From JBHJGU01 sp050331475 (lineage in GTDB: Bacteria; Pseudomonadota; Alphaproteobacteria; Caulobacterales; Maricaulaceae): a stretch of 18,148 bases of DNA. Shown piece after piece: positions 1 to 7,749 of this stretch; positions within the stretch are counted from its first letter, which is position 1, and each line of letters begins with the position of its first letter. A program made the translations under genes and the position numbers. The stretch lies in the NCBI GenBank assembly GCA_050331475.1, contig JBHJGU010000003.1, forward strand, positions 1 to 18,148, in the 5' to 3' direction. The notes below the pieces were generated by a model, which did not search any database, was not told where the DNA came from, and saw only the letters and a list, made by a program, of their open reading frames with translations.

Positions 1-204
1 TCGGCGGCCGAGCGCAAGCAGCTGCAAGATGCCTATCTCGAGGTCGTGCTGGCCGCGGTCCCGCACCTCGCCGCGGGCCACCCCGCGCGGGGGGACCCCA
101 ATTTTTATCGCGCGCTGCCCAGGGGCGGGGGGGCGGGGCTAAACTCGCGGGGGGGGCCGGGGCCGCGGCCGCGGCCCGTCGCCTTTCGGCTTCAGCCGCG
201 CTAA
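1..204 (+). CDS. 3' end of an unrecognised gene (partial, doubtful)
   Basis: Frame 1 is open from the left edge to TAA at 202-204, giving 67 residues. The first part (AAERKQLQDAYLEVVLAAVPH) looks like ordinary helical protein. The last 30 residues are Gly/Pro/Arg low complexity translated from long G-runs, which may not be real coding sequence. I do not recognise a family. MutS, often found upstream of glnD in alphaproteobacteria, does not end like this. A terminator-like hairpin at 75-107 lies inside the frame, which argues that the true gene could end earlier through an indel in the G-runs, or that the frame is spurious. The stop lies 10 nt before the glnD start. Confidence 0.35.
   Translation, partial: SAAERKQLQDAYLEVVLAAVPHLAAGHPARGDPNFYRALPRGGGAGLNSRGGPGPRPRPVAFRLQPR
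75..107 (+). terminator. possible intrinsic terminator upstream of glnD
   Basis: The perfect palindrome CCCCGCGCGGGG sits at 81-92. It can be extended with mismatches by GGG (75-77) pairing with CCC (96-98), and T5 follows at 102-106. This is the hairpin-plus-U-tract shape of a rho-independent terminator on the + strand. It overlaps the frame-1 open reading frame, so either the terminator or the reading frame is misread. Confidence 0.3.
122..162 (+). other. G-run cluster with G-quadruplex potential
   Basis: G-runs occur at 122-125 (4), 127-133 (7), 135-138 (4), 149-156 (8) and 159-162 (4). The first 17 bases alone satisfy four GGG runs separated by one-base loops. The cluster ends about 50 nt before the GTG start of glnD, within its likely 5' leader. 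Runs this long are also prone to indel errors in sequencing. Confidence 0.5.
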
Positions 205-214
205 ACCCGATGGC

Positions 215-3040
215 GTGACCACCGTCCAAGACGTTTCCGCATTGCCCGCCTCTCGGCGCGACGCCGATCTGACGCGCCGGTTGGACGCGCTCGCCACCGC
301 TTGCGGCCCGCACAGCCTGGAGGCGCGGGCGGGCCTGATCAACGTATTGAACGAGACGCTGGACGCGGCGCGGGAGGCGGCGCTCGCGTGCGCGAGCCAA
401 GATCGCAGCGGTCTCGCCGCGGCCCAGGCGTTGAGCGCGGGCCAGGACCAAGTCGTGGGCGCGCTGTTTGACTTCGCCACCGATTGGCTGTTCCCGGCAA
501 AGGGATCCACCGCGCAAGAGCGGCTGTGCGTCTGTGCGGTGGGCGGGTATGGCCAAGGCGCGCTGGCGCCGTATTCGGATGTGGATTTGTTGTTCTTAAG
601 ACCCTGGAAGCTGACCCCTTGGCAGGAGTCGGTGATCGAGTTCATCCTGTACGCTTTGTGGGATCTGGGCCTGACAGTTGGCCATGCGGTGCGCTCCATT
701 GATGAAGGCGTGCGCTTGGCGGCGCAGGATTGGACGATCTGTACAGCCCTTTTGGATCTGCGGCCGATTTGCGGGGACGTCGAACTCGCCCAACAACTTG
801 AGGAGCGCTTCGCGCGCAACGTCGTCCGCGGTCGGGAAGCCGCCTTCGTCGCGGCCAAACTGGAGGAACGCGATCAGCGCCTCGCCCGGGACGGCCGGAG
901 CCGTTACGCCGTAGAGCCTAACGTCAAACTCGCCAAAGGCGGGTTGCGCGATTTGCAGACCTTGCATTGGCTCCAAGCGTTTCGAGCGCGCGCGTCGGAT
1001 CGACCGGTCGAACCGGTCTGGACACCGGAGGAGGCGCAGGCCTTCGCGGAGGCGGAGGACTTTCTGTGGCGGGTGCGGTTTTGGTTGCATACAGTCACGG
1101 AGCGCGCCGAGGATCGGCTGACCTTCGATCTTCAGCCTGAGCTCGCCATGCGCATGGGCTATCAAGACGGTCATGACGGCGCGCCGGCGGTGGAGCGGTT
1201 CATGCGGGACTATTTCCTCACCGCCAAAGCCGTGGGTGGGCTGACCCGGATTTTGTGCGCCGCTTTGGAGGCGGAAAGCGCCAAACCCGCGCCGCGCGGC
1301 TTCGCCCGGTTTTGGTTTTCCGGAGATGGGGAAACGCGCAAACTCGCCGAGCCGGGTTACGGCGTCGACGGCGGGCGACTGACCATTTTTGAGCCGGACT
1401 TCTTCGAGCGCCGGCCCTTGGAATTGCTCAATATGTTCCGCGTCGCCGCCGATCTCGACGTGGACGTGCATCCCCGGCTCTTGGCCAAGGCGACGCGCAG
1501 CCTCTCGCTGATCGACGACACGCTGCAACGGGATCCCGAAGCGGCGCGTGTGTTTTTCGATCTGCTGACGCGGACAGAAACGCCCGACGCCGTGTTGCGC
1601 GTGATGAATGAGGCGGGCGTACTACCGGCTTACTTACCGGAATTCGCGCTGATCGTGGCGAAAACTCAGTTCAATATGTACCATCGCTATACGGTGGACG
1701 AGCATACCCTCAAAGCGTTGGGCGTTTTCGGCGCCTTGACCCGCGGCGAGGTCGATCCGGATCAACAATGGTTGGCCGACGCTATGGCGAGAATCACCGA
1801 TCGTCGGGCGCTCTATCTCGCCATGCTGCTCCATGACGTCGGTAAGAGCGGCGATGACCAATGCGAGGATGGTGCGCGTCTGGCGCGCCAGGCCGCCTTA
1901 CGCTTGACGATGACGGAGGCGGAGGCCGACGAGGTCGCTTGGCTCGTCCGGCATCACTTGGCGATGTCCGACGTCGCCCAAAAGCGCGACATCGCCGATC
2001 CTCGCACGATCGCCGATTTCATCGATTGGGTTGGCGACGAGGATCGGCTGCATCGGCTGTGCGTGATCACGGCGGCGGACATTCAAGCGGTGGGGCCGGG
2101 GGTCTGGACCGGCTGGAAGGCCCAATTGCTGCGTGATCTCTACATCTCCGCCCAAGCTGCCTTGCGCGGGGATCAAGTCGACGGCGCGCCAGAGGCGGCC
2201 GAGCGCCTGTCCCACCAGGCCGACGCGGCGCGCGAAGCCTTGATCGCCAAGGCCCCGACGCCGGAGGGCGTCGCGGATTGGACCGCGAGCTTGGAAGACG
2301 CTTATTGGCTCGCGTTTGACGAATGGGATCACGCGCGCCATCGCCAGTTCGCCGAAACCCAGCCTGACGCTGTGGATGCGGCGTGCCGGCTCGACCCCAT
2401 TCGCCACGCGACCGAGCTGATTGTGGCCGCGCCGGACGCTCCGGGCTTGTTCGCCAAAATCACCGCTGCGATCGCCGGCGCCGGCGGGCATGTGGTGGAC
2501 GCTCGGGTGTTCACGTCTGACGCAGGCTGCGCCTTTGACGTGTTCTATCTCCACGACCCGTCGGGCCGGCCTTATGGCGCGGATGATCCCGATGCGCTGC
2601 GCAGCGTCGAGGCGGCGGTCTGCGCGGTGGTTGAGGGACGCGCCGATCCGCTTCGCAGCGCGCCGGCGCCGCAGGTTCCCCGCCGCGCGGCGGTCTTCCA
2701 GATCGAGGCAAGCGTGGTGTTCGATGACGCCGCCTCGGACACCGCAACCGTGATCGAAGCGTCCGGCCGCGCGCGCCACGGCCTGTTGCGGGATCTCGCC
2801 CGGGCGCTCGACGCGGTGGCTTTGGATCTGGTGTCCGCGCATCTGCATCAAACCGCGGAACAGATCGTCGATGTGTTCTATGTGCGCGAGCGGGACGGCT
2901 CGAAAGTCGCCGCCTCGCCCACGCGACGCGCCGAGATTGAAACCGCGCTATTAACCGCGCTCACCGCCCACGCCCCCGCCCCGCCCACAGCGCCCAATCA
3001 AACCGACCTGGCTCAAGCGCCCGCGAGCGCGCCCCGGTGA
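215..3040 (+). CDS. glnD: bifunctional [protein-PII] uridylyltransferase / uridylyl-removing enzyme GlnD
   Basis: GlnD senses glutamine and uridylylates or deuridylylates the PII proteins (GlnB/GlnK), setting nitrogen assimilation. The 941-residue length fits the family. The nucleotidyltransferase domain shows the GG...S-D-V-D-L signature at residues 110-125 (Asp122 and Asp124 metal ligands). The HD phosphohydrolase domain shows L-H-D-V-G-K, with His540 and Asp541, and H-H at about 578. Two C-terminal ACT domains follow, near residues 733-800 and 830-905. The start is GTG at 215. An ATG at 210 is followed at once by TGA. No good Shine-Dalgarno is seen, so the start is the least certain part. 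The stop overlaps the murJ start by four bases (GTGA), implying translational coupling. Confidence 0.96.
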   Translation: MTTVQDVSALPASRRDADLTRRLDALATACGPHSLEARAGLINVLNETLDAAREAALACASQDRSGLAAAQALSAGQDQVVGALFDFATDWLFPAKGSTAQERLCVCAVGGYGQGALAPYSDVDLLFLRPWKLTPWQESVIEFILYALWDLGLTVGHAVRSIDEGVRLAAQDWTICTALLDLRPICGDVELAQQLEERFARNVVRGREAAFVAAKLEERDQRLARDGRSRYAVEPNVKLAKGGLRDLQTLHWLQAFRARASDRPVEPVWTPEEAQAFAEAEDFLWRVRFWLHTVTERAEDRLTFDLQPELAMRMGYQDGHDGAPAVERFMRDYFLTAKAVGGLTRILCAALEAESAKPAPRGFARFWFSGDGETRKLAEPGYGVDGGRLTIFEPDFFERRPLELLNMFRVAADLDVDVHPRLLAKATRSLSLIDDTLQRDPEAARVFFDLLTRTETPDAVLRVMNEAGVLPAYLPEFALIVAKTQFNMYHRYTVDEHTLKALGVFGALTRGEVDPDQQWLADAMARITDRRALYLAMLLHDVGKSGDDQCEDGARLARQAALRLTMTEAEADEVAWLVRHHLAMSDVAQKRDIADPRTIADFIDWVGDEDRLHRLCVITAADIQAVGPGVWTGWKAQLLRDLYISAQAALRGDQVDGAPEAAERLSHQADAAREALIAKAPTPEGVADWTASLEDAYWLAFDEWDHARHRQFAETQPDAVDAACRLDPIRHATELIVAAPDAPGLFAKITAAIAGAGGHVVDARVFTSDAGCAFDVFYLHDPSGRPYGADDPDALRSVEAAVCAVVEGRADPLRSAPAPQVPRRAAVFQIEASVVFDDAASDTATVIEASGRARHGLLRDLARALDAVALDLVSAHLHQTAEQIVDVFYVRERDGSKVAASPTRRAEIETALLTALTAHAPAPPTAPNQTDLAQAPASAPR

Positions 3041-4581
3041 GCCTGATCCGCTCGAGCGTCGTCGTCGCCGCAATGACCTTGGTCAGCCGTGTCGCCGGCT
3101 TCGCGCGCGACATCCTGATGGCCGCGCATCTGGGCGCGGGCCCCATGGCGGACGCCTTCTTCGTCGCCTTCCGCTTTCCCAACCTGTTCCGGCGATGGTT
3201 CGCAGAGGGCGCGTTTAACGCCGCCTTTGTGCCGCTCTACGCCCGCAAGCGCGAAGCCGAGGGTGACGCGGCGGCCGCCCGGTTCGCAGGCGAGACCGTT
3301 GCGGTGTTGCTGGTGGTGGTGTTGGCGTTGGTGATCGGATGCCAGATCGCCATGCCCTTGTTGATGGCGGGCCTCGCGCCGGGGTTTTTAAGCGAGGCGA
3401 GCCTTTACGCGCGCGCCGTCCTGCTCGCCCAAATCACCATGCCCTACATCGTGTTCATGTCGCTGACCGCGATGTTTGCGGGCGTGCTGAACGCCCATGA
3501 CCGGTTTGCGCTCGCCGCCTTCGCGCCCGCTTTACTCAATTTGGTTCTGATCGCCGTGCTGATGGCGCCGGGGGCCGACCCCGCCCAGACGGCCTTGCGG
3601 CTGTCGTTTGGCGTTGCGGCGGCGGGGATACTGCAAGCGGGGTGCGTGTTCTGGGGGATCCGGCGGGCGGGCGTGCGGCTCGCGCTCCGCGCGCCGCGTT
3701 TATCGCCGGATATCAAACGGCTGTTCGCGCTGGGCGGTCCGGGCGCGATCGCGGCGGGCGCCACCCAGATCAATCTTGTGGTCAGTCAGATCATCGCGTC
3801 CCTCCAGCCTGGCGCGATCGCGTGGCTGCAATTCGCCGACCGGCTTTATCAATTGCCCTTGGGCGTGGTGGGGATCGCGCTGGGCGTGGCGCTGCTGCCG
3901 CGCCTGTCTCAAAAAGCTCAAGCCGGGGACGCGGCGGGCGCCCAGGCGACGCTCAACCGCGCTCTGGAGTTCGCGCTGGCGTTGACCTTACCCGCGGCGG
4001 CGGCGTTGCTCGCGGCGCCCGAATTCTGGGTCGACGCGCTTTTGGGCCGGGGGGCGTTCGGACCTGAGGACGTGCGCGCCACCGGCCAAGCTTTGGGGCT
4101 GTTCGCCCTGGGTCTGCCGGCGTTTGTTTTGGCGAAGGTGTTCGCGCCTGCCTATTTCGCCCATGAAGACACCAAGGGGCCGATGAAAGTGGCGGTGCTC
4201 GCCATGGCGGTGAATATCGCCTTAGGCGCGGGCTTGTTCTTCGGGGGCTTCGGCCATTTGGGCTTGGCGGCGGCGACCAGCGTGGCGGGCTGGCTCAACG
4301 CTGGTTTGTTGACCTGGCCCTTGTGGCGGTCGCGCCGCTGGCGGCCAGACGCGCGCCTGACCGCGCGCGCGTGGCGATTAGCGTTGGCTGCCGGCGTTTT
4401 GGGGTTGGGCGTGGGGTTTGGCGCTCGTGTGTTGGCGCCGTTCGTTGAGCGGTTTCCAGGGGGCGAATTGGCCTTGGCGCTCGCGCTCGCAAGCTTAGGC
4501 CTTCTGGTCTATGGCGGTCTGACGCTGGCCTTGCGAGGCGCGTCGCTGGCGGAGTTGAAAGCCGGCCTGCGCCGGGCCTGA
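3037..4581 (+). CDS. murJ: lipid II flippase MurJ (MviN)
   Basis: An inner-membrane MOP-superfamily transporter that flips the peptidoglycan precursor lipid II to the periplasm. The 514 residues carry many hydrophobic segments consistent with the 14-helix fold. The N-terminal cavity residues known from E. coli MurJ are all present at the same numbers: Arg18, Arg24, Asp39 and Arg52 (F-R-F-P-N-L-F-R-R-W-F-A-E-G-A-F). The later A-D-R-L-Y motif gives Asp268-Arg269. The GTG start at 3037 overlaps the glnD stop, so it relies on coupling rather than its own ribosome site. The glnD-murJ-trpS order is common in alphaproteobacteria. Confidence 0.96.
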   Translation: MSLIRSSVVVAAMTLVSRVAGFARDILMAAHLGAGPMADAFFVAFRFPNLFRRWFAEGAFNAAFVPLYARKREAEGDAAAARFAGETVAVLLVVVLALVIGCQIAMPLLMAGLAPGFLSEASLYARAVLLAQITMPYIVFMSLTAMFAGVLNAHDRFALAAFAPALLNLVLIAVLMAPGADPAQTALRLSFGVAAAGILQAGCVFWGIRRAGVRLALRAPRLSPDIKRLFALGGPGAIAAGATQINLVVSQIIASLQPGAIAWLQFADRLYQLPLGVVGIALGVALLPRLSQKAQAGDAAGAQATLNRALEFALALTLPAAAALLAAPEFWVDALLGRGAFGPEDVRATGQALGLFALGLPAFVLAKVFAPAYFAHEDTKGPMKVAVLAMAVNIALGAGLFFGGFGHLGLAAATSVAGWLNAGLLTWPLWRSRRWRPDARLTARAWRLALAAGVLGLGVGFGARVLAPFVERFPGGELALALALASLGLLVYGGLTLALRGASLAELKAGLRRA

Positions 4582-4654
4582 ACCCCCGCGCGGCTTGCTT
4601 GCGCGCCTGCGCGGCTAAGCCTAAACCCCTAGCGGGATCAGTGAGGAGGCGGGC

Positions 4655-5692
4655 GTGAGCGAAGCGGCGTCAGGCGAGTATCAAGGCCCCCAACGGGTGT
4701 TTTCCGGTGTGCAGCCCTCAGGCCGGCTGCATTTGGGCAATTATCTCGGCGCGTTGAAAAAATGGGTCGATCTGCAGACCCGCCATGACTGCGTGTTTTG
4801 CGTGGTCGAGCTGCATGCGGTCACCGTGCCCCAAGACCCCGCTTTGCTCGCCGCCAATACGCGCGAAATCGCGGCCGCTTTCCTCGCCGCCGGCGTCGAT
4901 CCGAACCGGGCGATTGTCTTCGCCCAAAGCGCGGTGCCCGGGCACGCGGAGCTGGCGTGGTTGTTTAACTGCATCGCGCGCATGGGCTGGCTCGAACGCA
5001 TGACCCAGTTCAAGGAGAAAGCGGGCAGGGACAAAGAGCGCGCCTCGGTCGGTCTGTTCGACTATCCAGTACTGCAAGCGGCCGACATTCTGCTCTACAA
5101 AGCCACTCACGTGCCTGTGGGTGAGGACCAAAAACAGAATTTGGAGCTGTCCCGCGATATCGCCGCGAAGTTCAATCACGACTTCAACGCGCCCGGATTT
5201 TTCCCCCTGCCCGAGCCCTTGATCCAAGGTCCCGGCGCGCGGGTCATGAGCTTGAAGGACGGGACCTCGAAAATGTCGAAGTCCGATCCGTCTGACCTAA
5301 GCCGGATCAATCTGCACGACGACGCGGACACAATCGCCAAGAAAATCAAGAAAGCGAAGTCCGATGCGGAGCTCCTGCCCAGCGCGCCCGACGGCCTGGC
5401 GGAGCGCCCTGAAGCGGCCAATCTCGTCGGTCTTTACGCCGCTTTGGCCGACACCAGCCAAGACGCGGTCATCGCGGAATTCGGCGGTCAAGGTTTTGGC
5501 GCATTTAAGCCTAAACTGGCGGACTTGGCGGTTTCGGTATTGGCGCCCATTTCGGAGCGGTTTCAGGGCTGGTTGGCGGATCCCCGCGCCTTGGACGCCG
5601 TTCTGGCTCAAGGGGCGGAGCGCGCCCGCGCCCTTGCGGAGCCCGTTCTAGATGATGTGAAATCCGTCATGGGGTTCTGGCGATCGCTGTAG
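4655..5692 (+). CDS. trpS: tryptophanyl-tRNA synthetase
   Basis: A class I aminoacyl-tRNA synthetase that charges tRNA-Trp in the cytoplasm. The protein has 345 residues, a normal length. The HIGH-type motif is P-S-G-R-L-H-L-G-N-Y at residues 21-30, and the KMSKS loop is at residues 206-210. The GTG start at 4655 is supported by AGGAGG at 4644-4649, five bases upstream. The gene follows murJ by 73 bp, a gap that shows GC-rich partial self-complementarity but no clear terminator. Confidence 0.97.
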   Translation: MSEAASGEYQGPQRVFSGVQPSGRLHLGNYLGALKKWVDLQTRHDCVFCVVELHAVTVPQDPALLAANTREIAAAFLAAGVDPNRAIVFAQSAVPGHAELAWLFNCIARMGWLERMTQFKEKAGRDKERASVGLFDYPVLQAADILLYKATHVPVGEDQKQNLELSRDIAAKFNHDFNAPGFFPLPEPLIQGPGARVMSLKDGTSKMSKSDPSDLSRINLHDDADTIAKKIKKAKSDAELLPSAPDGLAERPEAANLVGLYAALADTSQDAVIAEFGGQGFGAFKPKLADLAVSVLAPISERFQGWLADPRALDAVLAQGAERARALAEPVLDDVKSVMGFWRSL

Positions 5693-5730
5693 CGGCGCCG
5701 GATTTGGGAACGCACACAGGAGAGACCAAC

Positions 5731-6402
5731 ATGGTTCGGACTTCAATTGGCTTGGCCTTCGGGGCCAGTCTCGCCTTGATAGGGTGTGAGGCGGGCGACA
5801 ACGCGCCTGCGGATGCGCCGGAACCGGAAGCCTCTGCGGCGCGCGCCGCGCCGGAAACCACGCCCGCTTCGGTGTCAGAGACCGCACAAGCGCCGGCGGC
5901 TGAAGCGGCGATCACGGTGGAGAATGTGCGGGTCCGTCCCGCACTGCGCCCTGACGCGCCGGCGGCGATTTTTCTCGACATCGTTAATACGGGCGAGGCC
6001 GACACGCTGACCGCGGCGACGAGCCCGGCGATCGAGCGCATCGAGTTGCACACTCACGTCCAAGAGGGCGACGTGTTCCGCATGCGGCCGGTGGAGTCCA
6101 TCGCCGTGGCGGCCGAGGCGACCACTGCGCTTGAGCCGCAGGGCCTGCATCTGATGGCGTTTGGGTTGCAGCCAGAAGCGCTGGTCCAGGGCGATCTGTC
6201 CTTAACGCTGACCTTCGACACCGCAGGCGAGGTCACCATTCCGGCTGGCGATGTGGTGGCCGCGGTGGCGGACAGCGCGGCTGAGGCGGTGCAAGAGGCC
6301 GCCGGTGACGCCGCTGACGCGGTGCGCAATGCGGCCGGCGACGCGGTCGGCGCGGTGCGCGACGCAGCCTCCGGCGAGGCCCAAGGCGGCGGCTCGCACT
6401 AA
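5731..6402 (+). CDS. PCuAC-type copper chaperone-like lipoprotein with C-terminal 11-residue repeats
   Basis: The protein has 223 residues with a lipoprotein signal ending L-I-G-C (Cys19), so it is probably anchored in the envelope. After a low-complexity Ala/Pro/Glu linker (20-58), residues 61-165 form a PCuAC (DUF461) domain. The copper motif H-x10-M-x21-H-x-M is exact at His107, Met118, His140 and Met142. Members of this family deliver Cu(I) to cytochrome oxidase CuA sites or hold periplasmic copper. The C-terminus (186-218) is three tandem 11-residue Ala-rich repeats, which is not part of the standard domain. The start is ATG at 5731, with AGGAGA at 5718-5723; a longer TTG start at 5704 would spoil the signal peptide. 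The TAA stop overlaps the stop codon of the convergent M48 gene. The copper role is inferred from the motif, as no oxidase subunit genes are adjacent. Confidence 0.85.
   Translation: MVRTSIGLAFGASLALIGCEAGDNAPADAPEPEASAARAAPETTPASVSETAQAPAAEAAITVENVRVRPALRPDAPAAIFLDIVNTGEADTLTAATSPAIERIELHTHVQEGDVFRMRPVESIAVAAEATTALEPQGLHLMAFGLQPEALVQGDLSLTLTFDTAGEVTIPAGDVVAAVADSAAEAVQEAAGDAADAVRNAAGDAVGAVRDAASGEAQGGGSH
6286..6384 (+). repeat. three tandem 33-bp coding repeats
   Basis: Units start at 6286, 6319 and 6352, each beginning GCGGTG. They encode AVQEAAGDAAD, AVRNAAGDAVG and AVRDAASGEAQ. The 11-residue period, with Ala-Val at positions 1-2 and charged residues at 3-4, suggests an amphipathic helix of the LEA/apolipoprotein type. 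The repeats diverge in third positions, so they are not a very recent duplication. Confidence 0.8.
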
Positions 6403-7562
6403 GCGTTTGGCGCCCCGGCGTCGGGCGAACCGGCGTCGGGGCTGACCGCTCGTGCTGGGACCGTGTCGATCTCAGGGTGGGGCCGCAGGCGTTTGGGCCC
6501 CAGGCCGTCGGGAATAAGCGGACGGCCTTGAGCGGTCTTACGCGCGATCTCCTCGGCGATGGCTTTAAGGCGCACCGCCCGCTCGGACGTTGTTGGATGG
6601 GTGCGCGCAAACACCGCCGAGGCGGGGTTCTCTAGGCTGATCGCCTCCATGGCGCCGGTGGCCTTCCCCGGCGCATAGCCCGCTCGAGCCGCGAGGTAGG
6701 CTCCGAGGTAATCGGCCTCGCGCTCAAAGCCCTGCGAGTAAAGGTTCCAACCCAAACGCTGTCCCACGCGTTTGAAGTATCCGCCCGTGGGCAGGCCCAT
6801 GGCGAATACGGCGACGTCAAGGGTTGCCCCCGCAAGCGCCCCCAGGGTGTGATTAACCGACGACGATCGCAAATGCCCGAGCGCATTGTGGGCGAGTTCA
6901 TGGCCGATGACGAAGGCGAGCGCGTCGTCGCTGGGCATACGGTCCACCAGAGCGCGGGTGACGTAAAGCGTCTCGCCATCGGCGTAAGCGTTGAAGTCGT
7001 AAGTGTTTTCGTAAACCAGATCGTAAGCGCAGACCGTGACCGGTGCGATGGCGCGCTCCAGCGTCGCGCCGCCGCGTTGGAGCGTGAGGTCAAGGCGCCC
7101 GCTGTCGCGAGCGCGCGCGATTTGTTGGGCGAGGCGCCGGCGTCGGGTTTCCGGTTTGCGGCCATTGATCGCAATCACCCGATCGCCTTCACGCACGTCG
7201 GCGGCGTGGGCGGGGCCGTTCGGCGCCACCCAAGCGATCTTCAGGCCTTTATCGACGCCGAAAACGGTGGCCGCGCTACGGCGCAGGCTGGAGGGAAAAT
7301 CCGAGCGCCGCCACCACTTAAGCCCCCAATCCGCGTGAATCGTCGGGCAAAAGTCGAGCCCGGCGCGGCTGATCCGCCACGTGATCGCCCGCAAGCGCAG
7401 CGCCTCTTGGGCGTAGCTTTCAACGGCGAAGTGAAGTTGACGGTTGCGTTCGGCGCGCACGTCCGCTCCGGTGACGGCGGGGCCTTGGGCTAGAGGGCTC
7501 GCACAGCCGGACACAATCAACGCGCCCAGGGTCGCGACGCTCGCTATTAGATTACGCCTCAT
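6399..7562 (-). CDS. M48 family metalloprotease lipoprotein with PDZ domain
   Basis: The protein has 387 residues. The lipoprotein signal ends V-S-G-C (Cys20), placing it in the periplasm on a membrane. Residues about 95-170 form a PDZ-like domain (G-L-K-I-A-W-V-A-P-N-G-P-A, then E-G-D-R-V-I-A-I-N-G). The M48 zinc protease domain follows: H-E-L-A-H at 221-225 and the third-ligand motif E-R-E-A-D at 280-284. The C-terminus ends in a short P-D-A-G repeat. The best start is ATG at 7562; a TTG at 7574 adds four residues. Known relatives (Oma1/BepA/YfgC-like) act in envelope protein quality control, but the exact substrate is unknown. The TAG stop (6401-6399) overlaps the TAA of the convergent PCuAC gene. 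Confidence 0.9.
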   Translation of the reverse strand: MRRNLIASVATLGALIVSGCASPLAQGPAVTGADVRAERNRQLHFAVESYAQEALRLRAITWRISRAGLDFCPTIHADWGLKWWRRSDFPSSLRRSAATVFGVDKGLKIAWVAPNGPAHAADVREGDRVIAINGRKPETRRRRLAQQIARARDSGRLDLTLQRGGATLERAIAPVTVCAYDLVYENTYDFNAYADGETLYVTRALVDRMPSDDALAFVIGHELAHNALGHLRSSSVNHTLGALAGATLDVAVFAMGLPTGGYFKRVGQRLGWNLYSQGFEREADYLGAYLAARAGYAPGKATGAMEAISLENPASAVFARTHPTTSERAVRLKAIAEEIARKTAQGRPLIPDGLGPKRLRPHPEIDTVPARAVSPDAGSPDAGAPNA

Positions 7563-7600
7563 AATTGCAACCAAGTTTAAATGGACCGGAATTCTTAAGC

Positions 7601-7646
7601 GCGTTTGAAGTGTAGCAATTTTTCACAAACGCTGAACGGGCGTTTG
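7601..7646. promoter_or_regulatory. GCGTTTG repeat cluster in a divergent promoter region
   Basis: GCGTTTG occurs at 7601-7607, inverted (CAAACGC) at 7626-7632, and again at 7640-7646. The last two form a perfect 7-bp inverted repeat with a 7-nt spacer. The cluster lies in the 187-bp gap between the divergent M48 (starting 7562) and DUF2333 (starting 7750) genes, a natural place for a shared operator. No regulator can be named from the sequence. Confidence 0.35.
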
Positions 7647-7749
7647 CGGGGCGCATTGGCGCAGGATTGGGCGGTGCGGCTTGTCCCCGGGTCAACGGCT
7701 GGGCATAACCTTAAGGTTCGGGCGGCGGCCGCAACAAAAGGATAAGGTC

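Noticed and set aside
139..858. 239-residue open frame on the minus strand inside glnD
   Set aside because: It overlaps the well-supported glnD gene, is rich in Ser/Arg/Ala as expected for an antisense shadow, and has no recognisable domain.
4582..4654. GC-rich repeats between murJ and trpS as a terminator
   Set aside because: Partial self-complementarity exists but there is no T-tract and no clean stem.
5704..5730. TTG start adding nine residues to the copper-chaperone lipoprotein
   Set aside because: The ATG at 5731 has a ribosome site and begins a standard lipoprotein signal. The extension would place polar residues before it.
7681..7749. TTG start adding 23 residues to the DUF2333 protein
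   Set aside because: The ATG at 7750 has a purine-rich ribosome site, and the extra residues show no family similarity.
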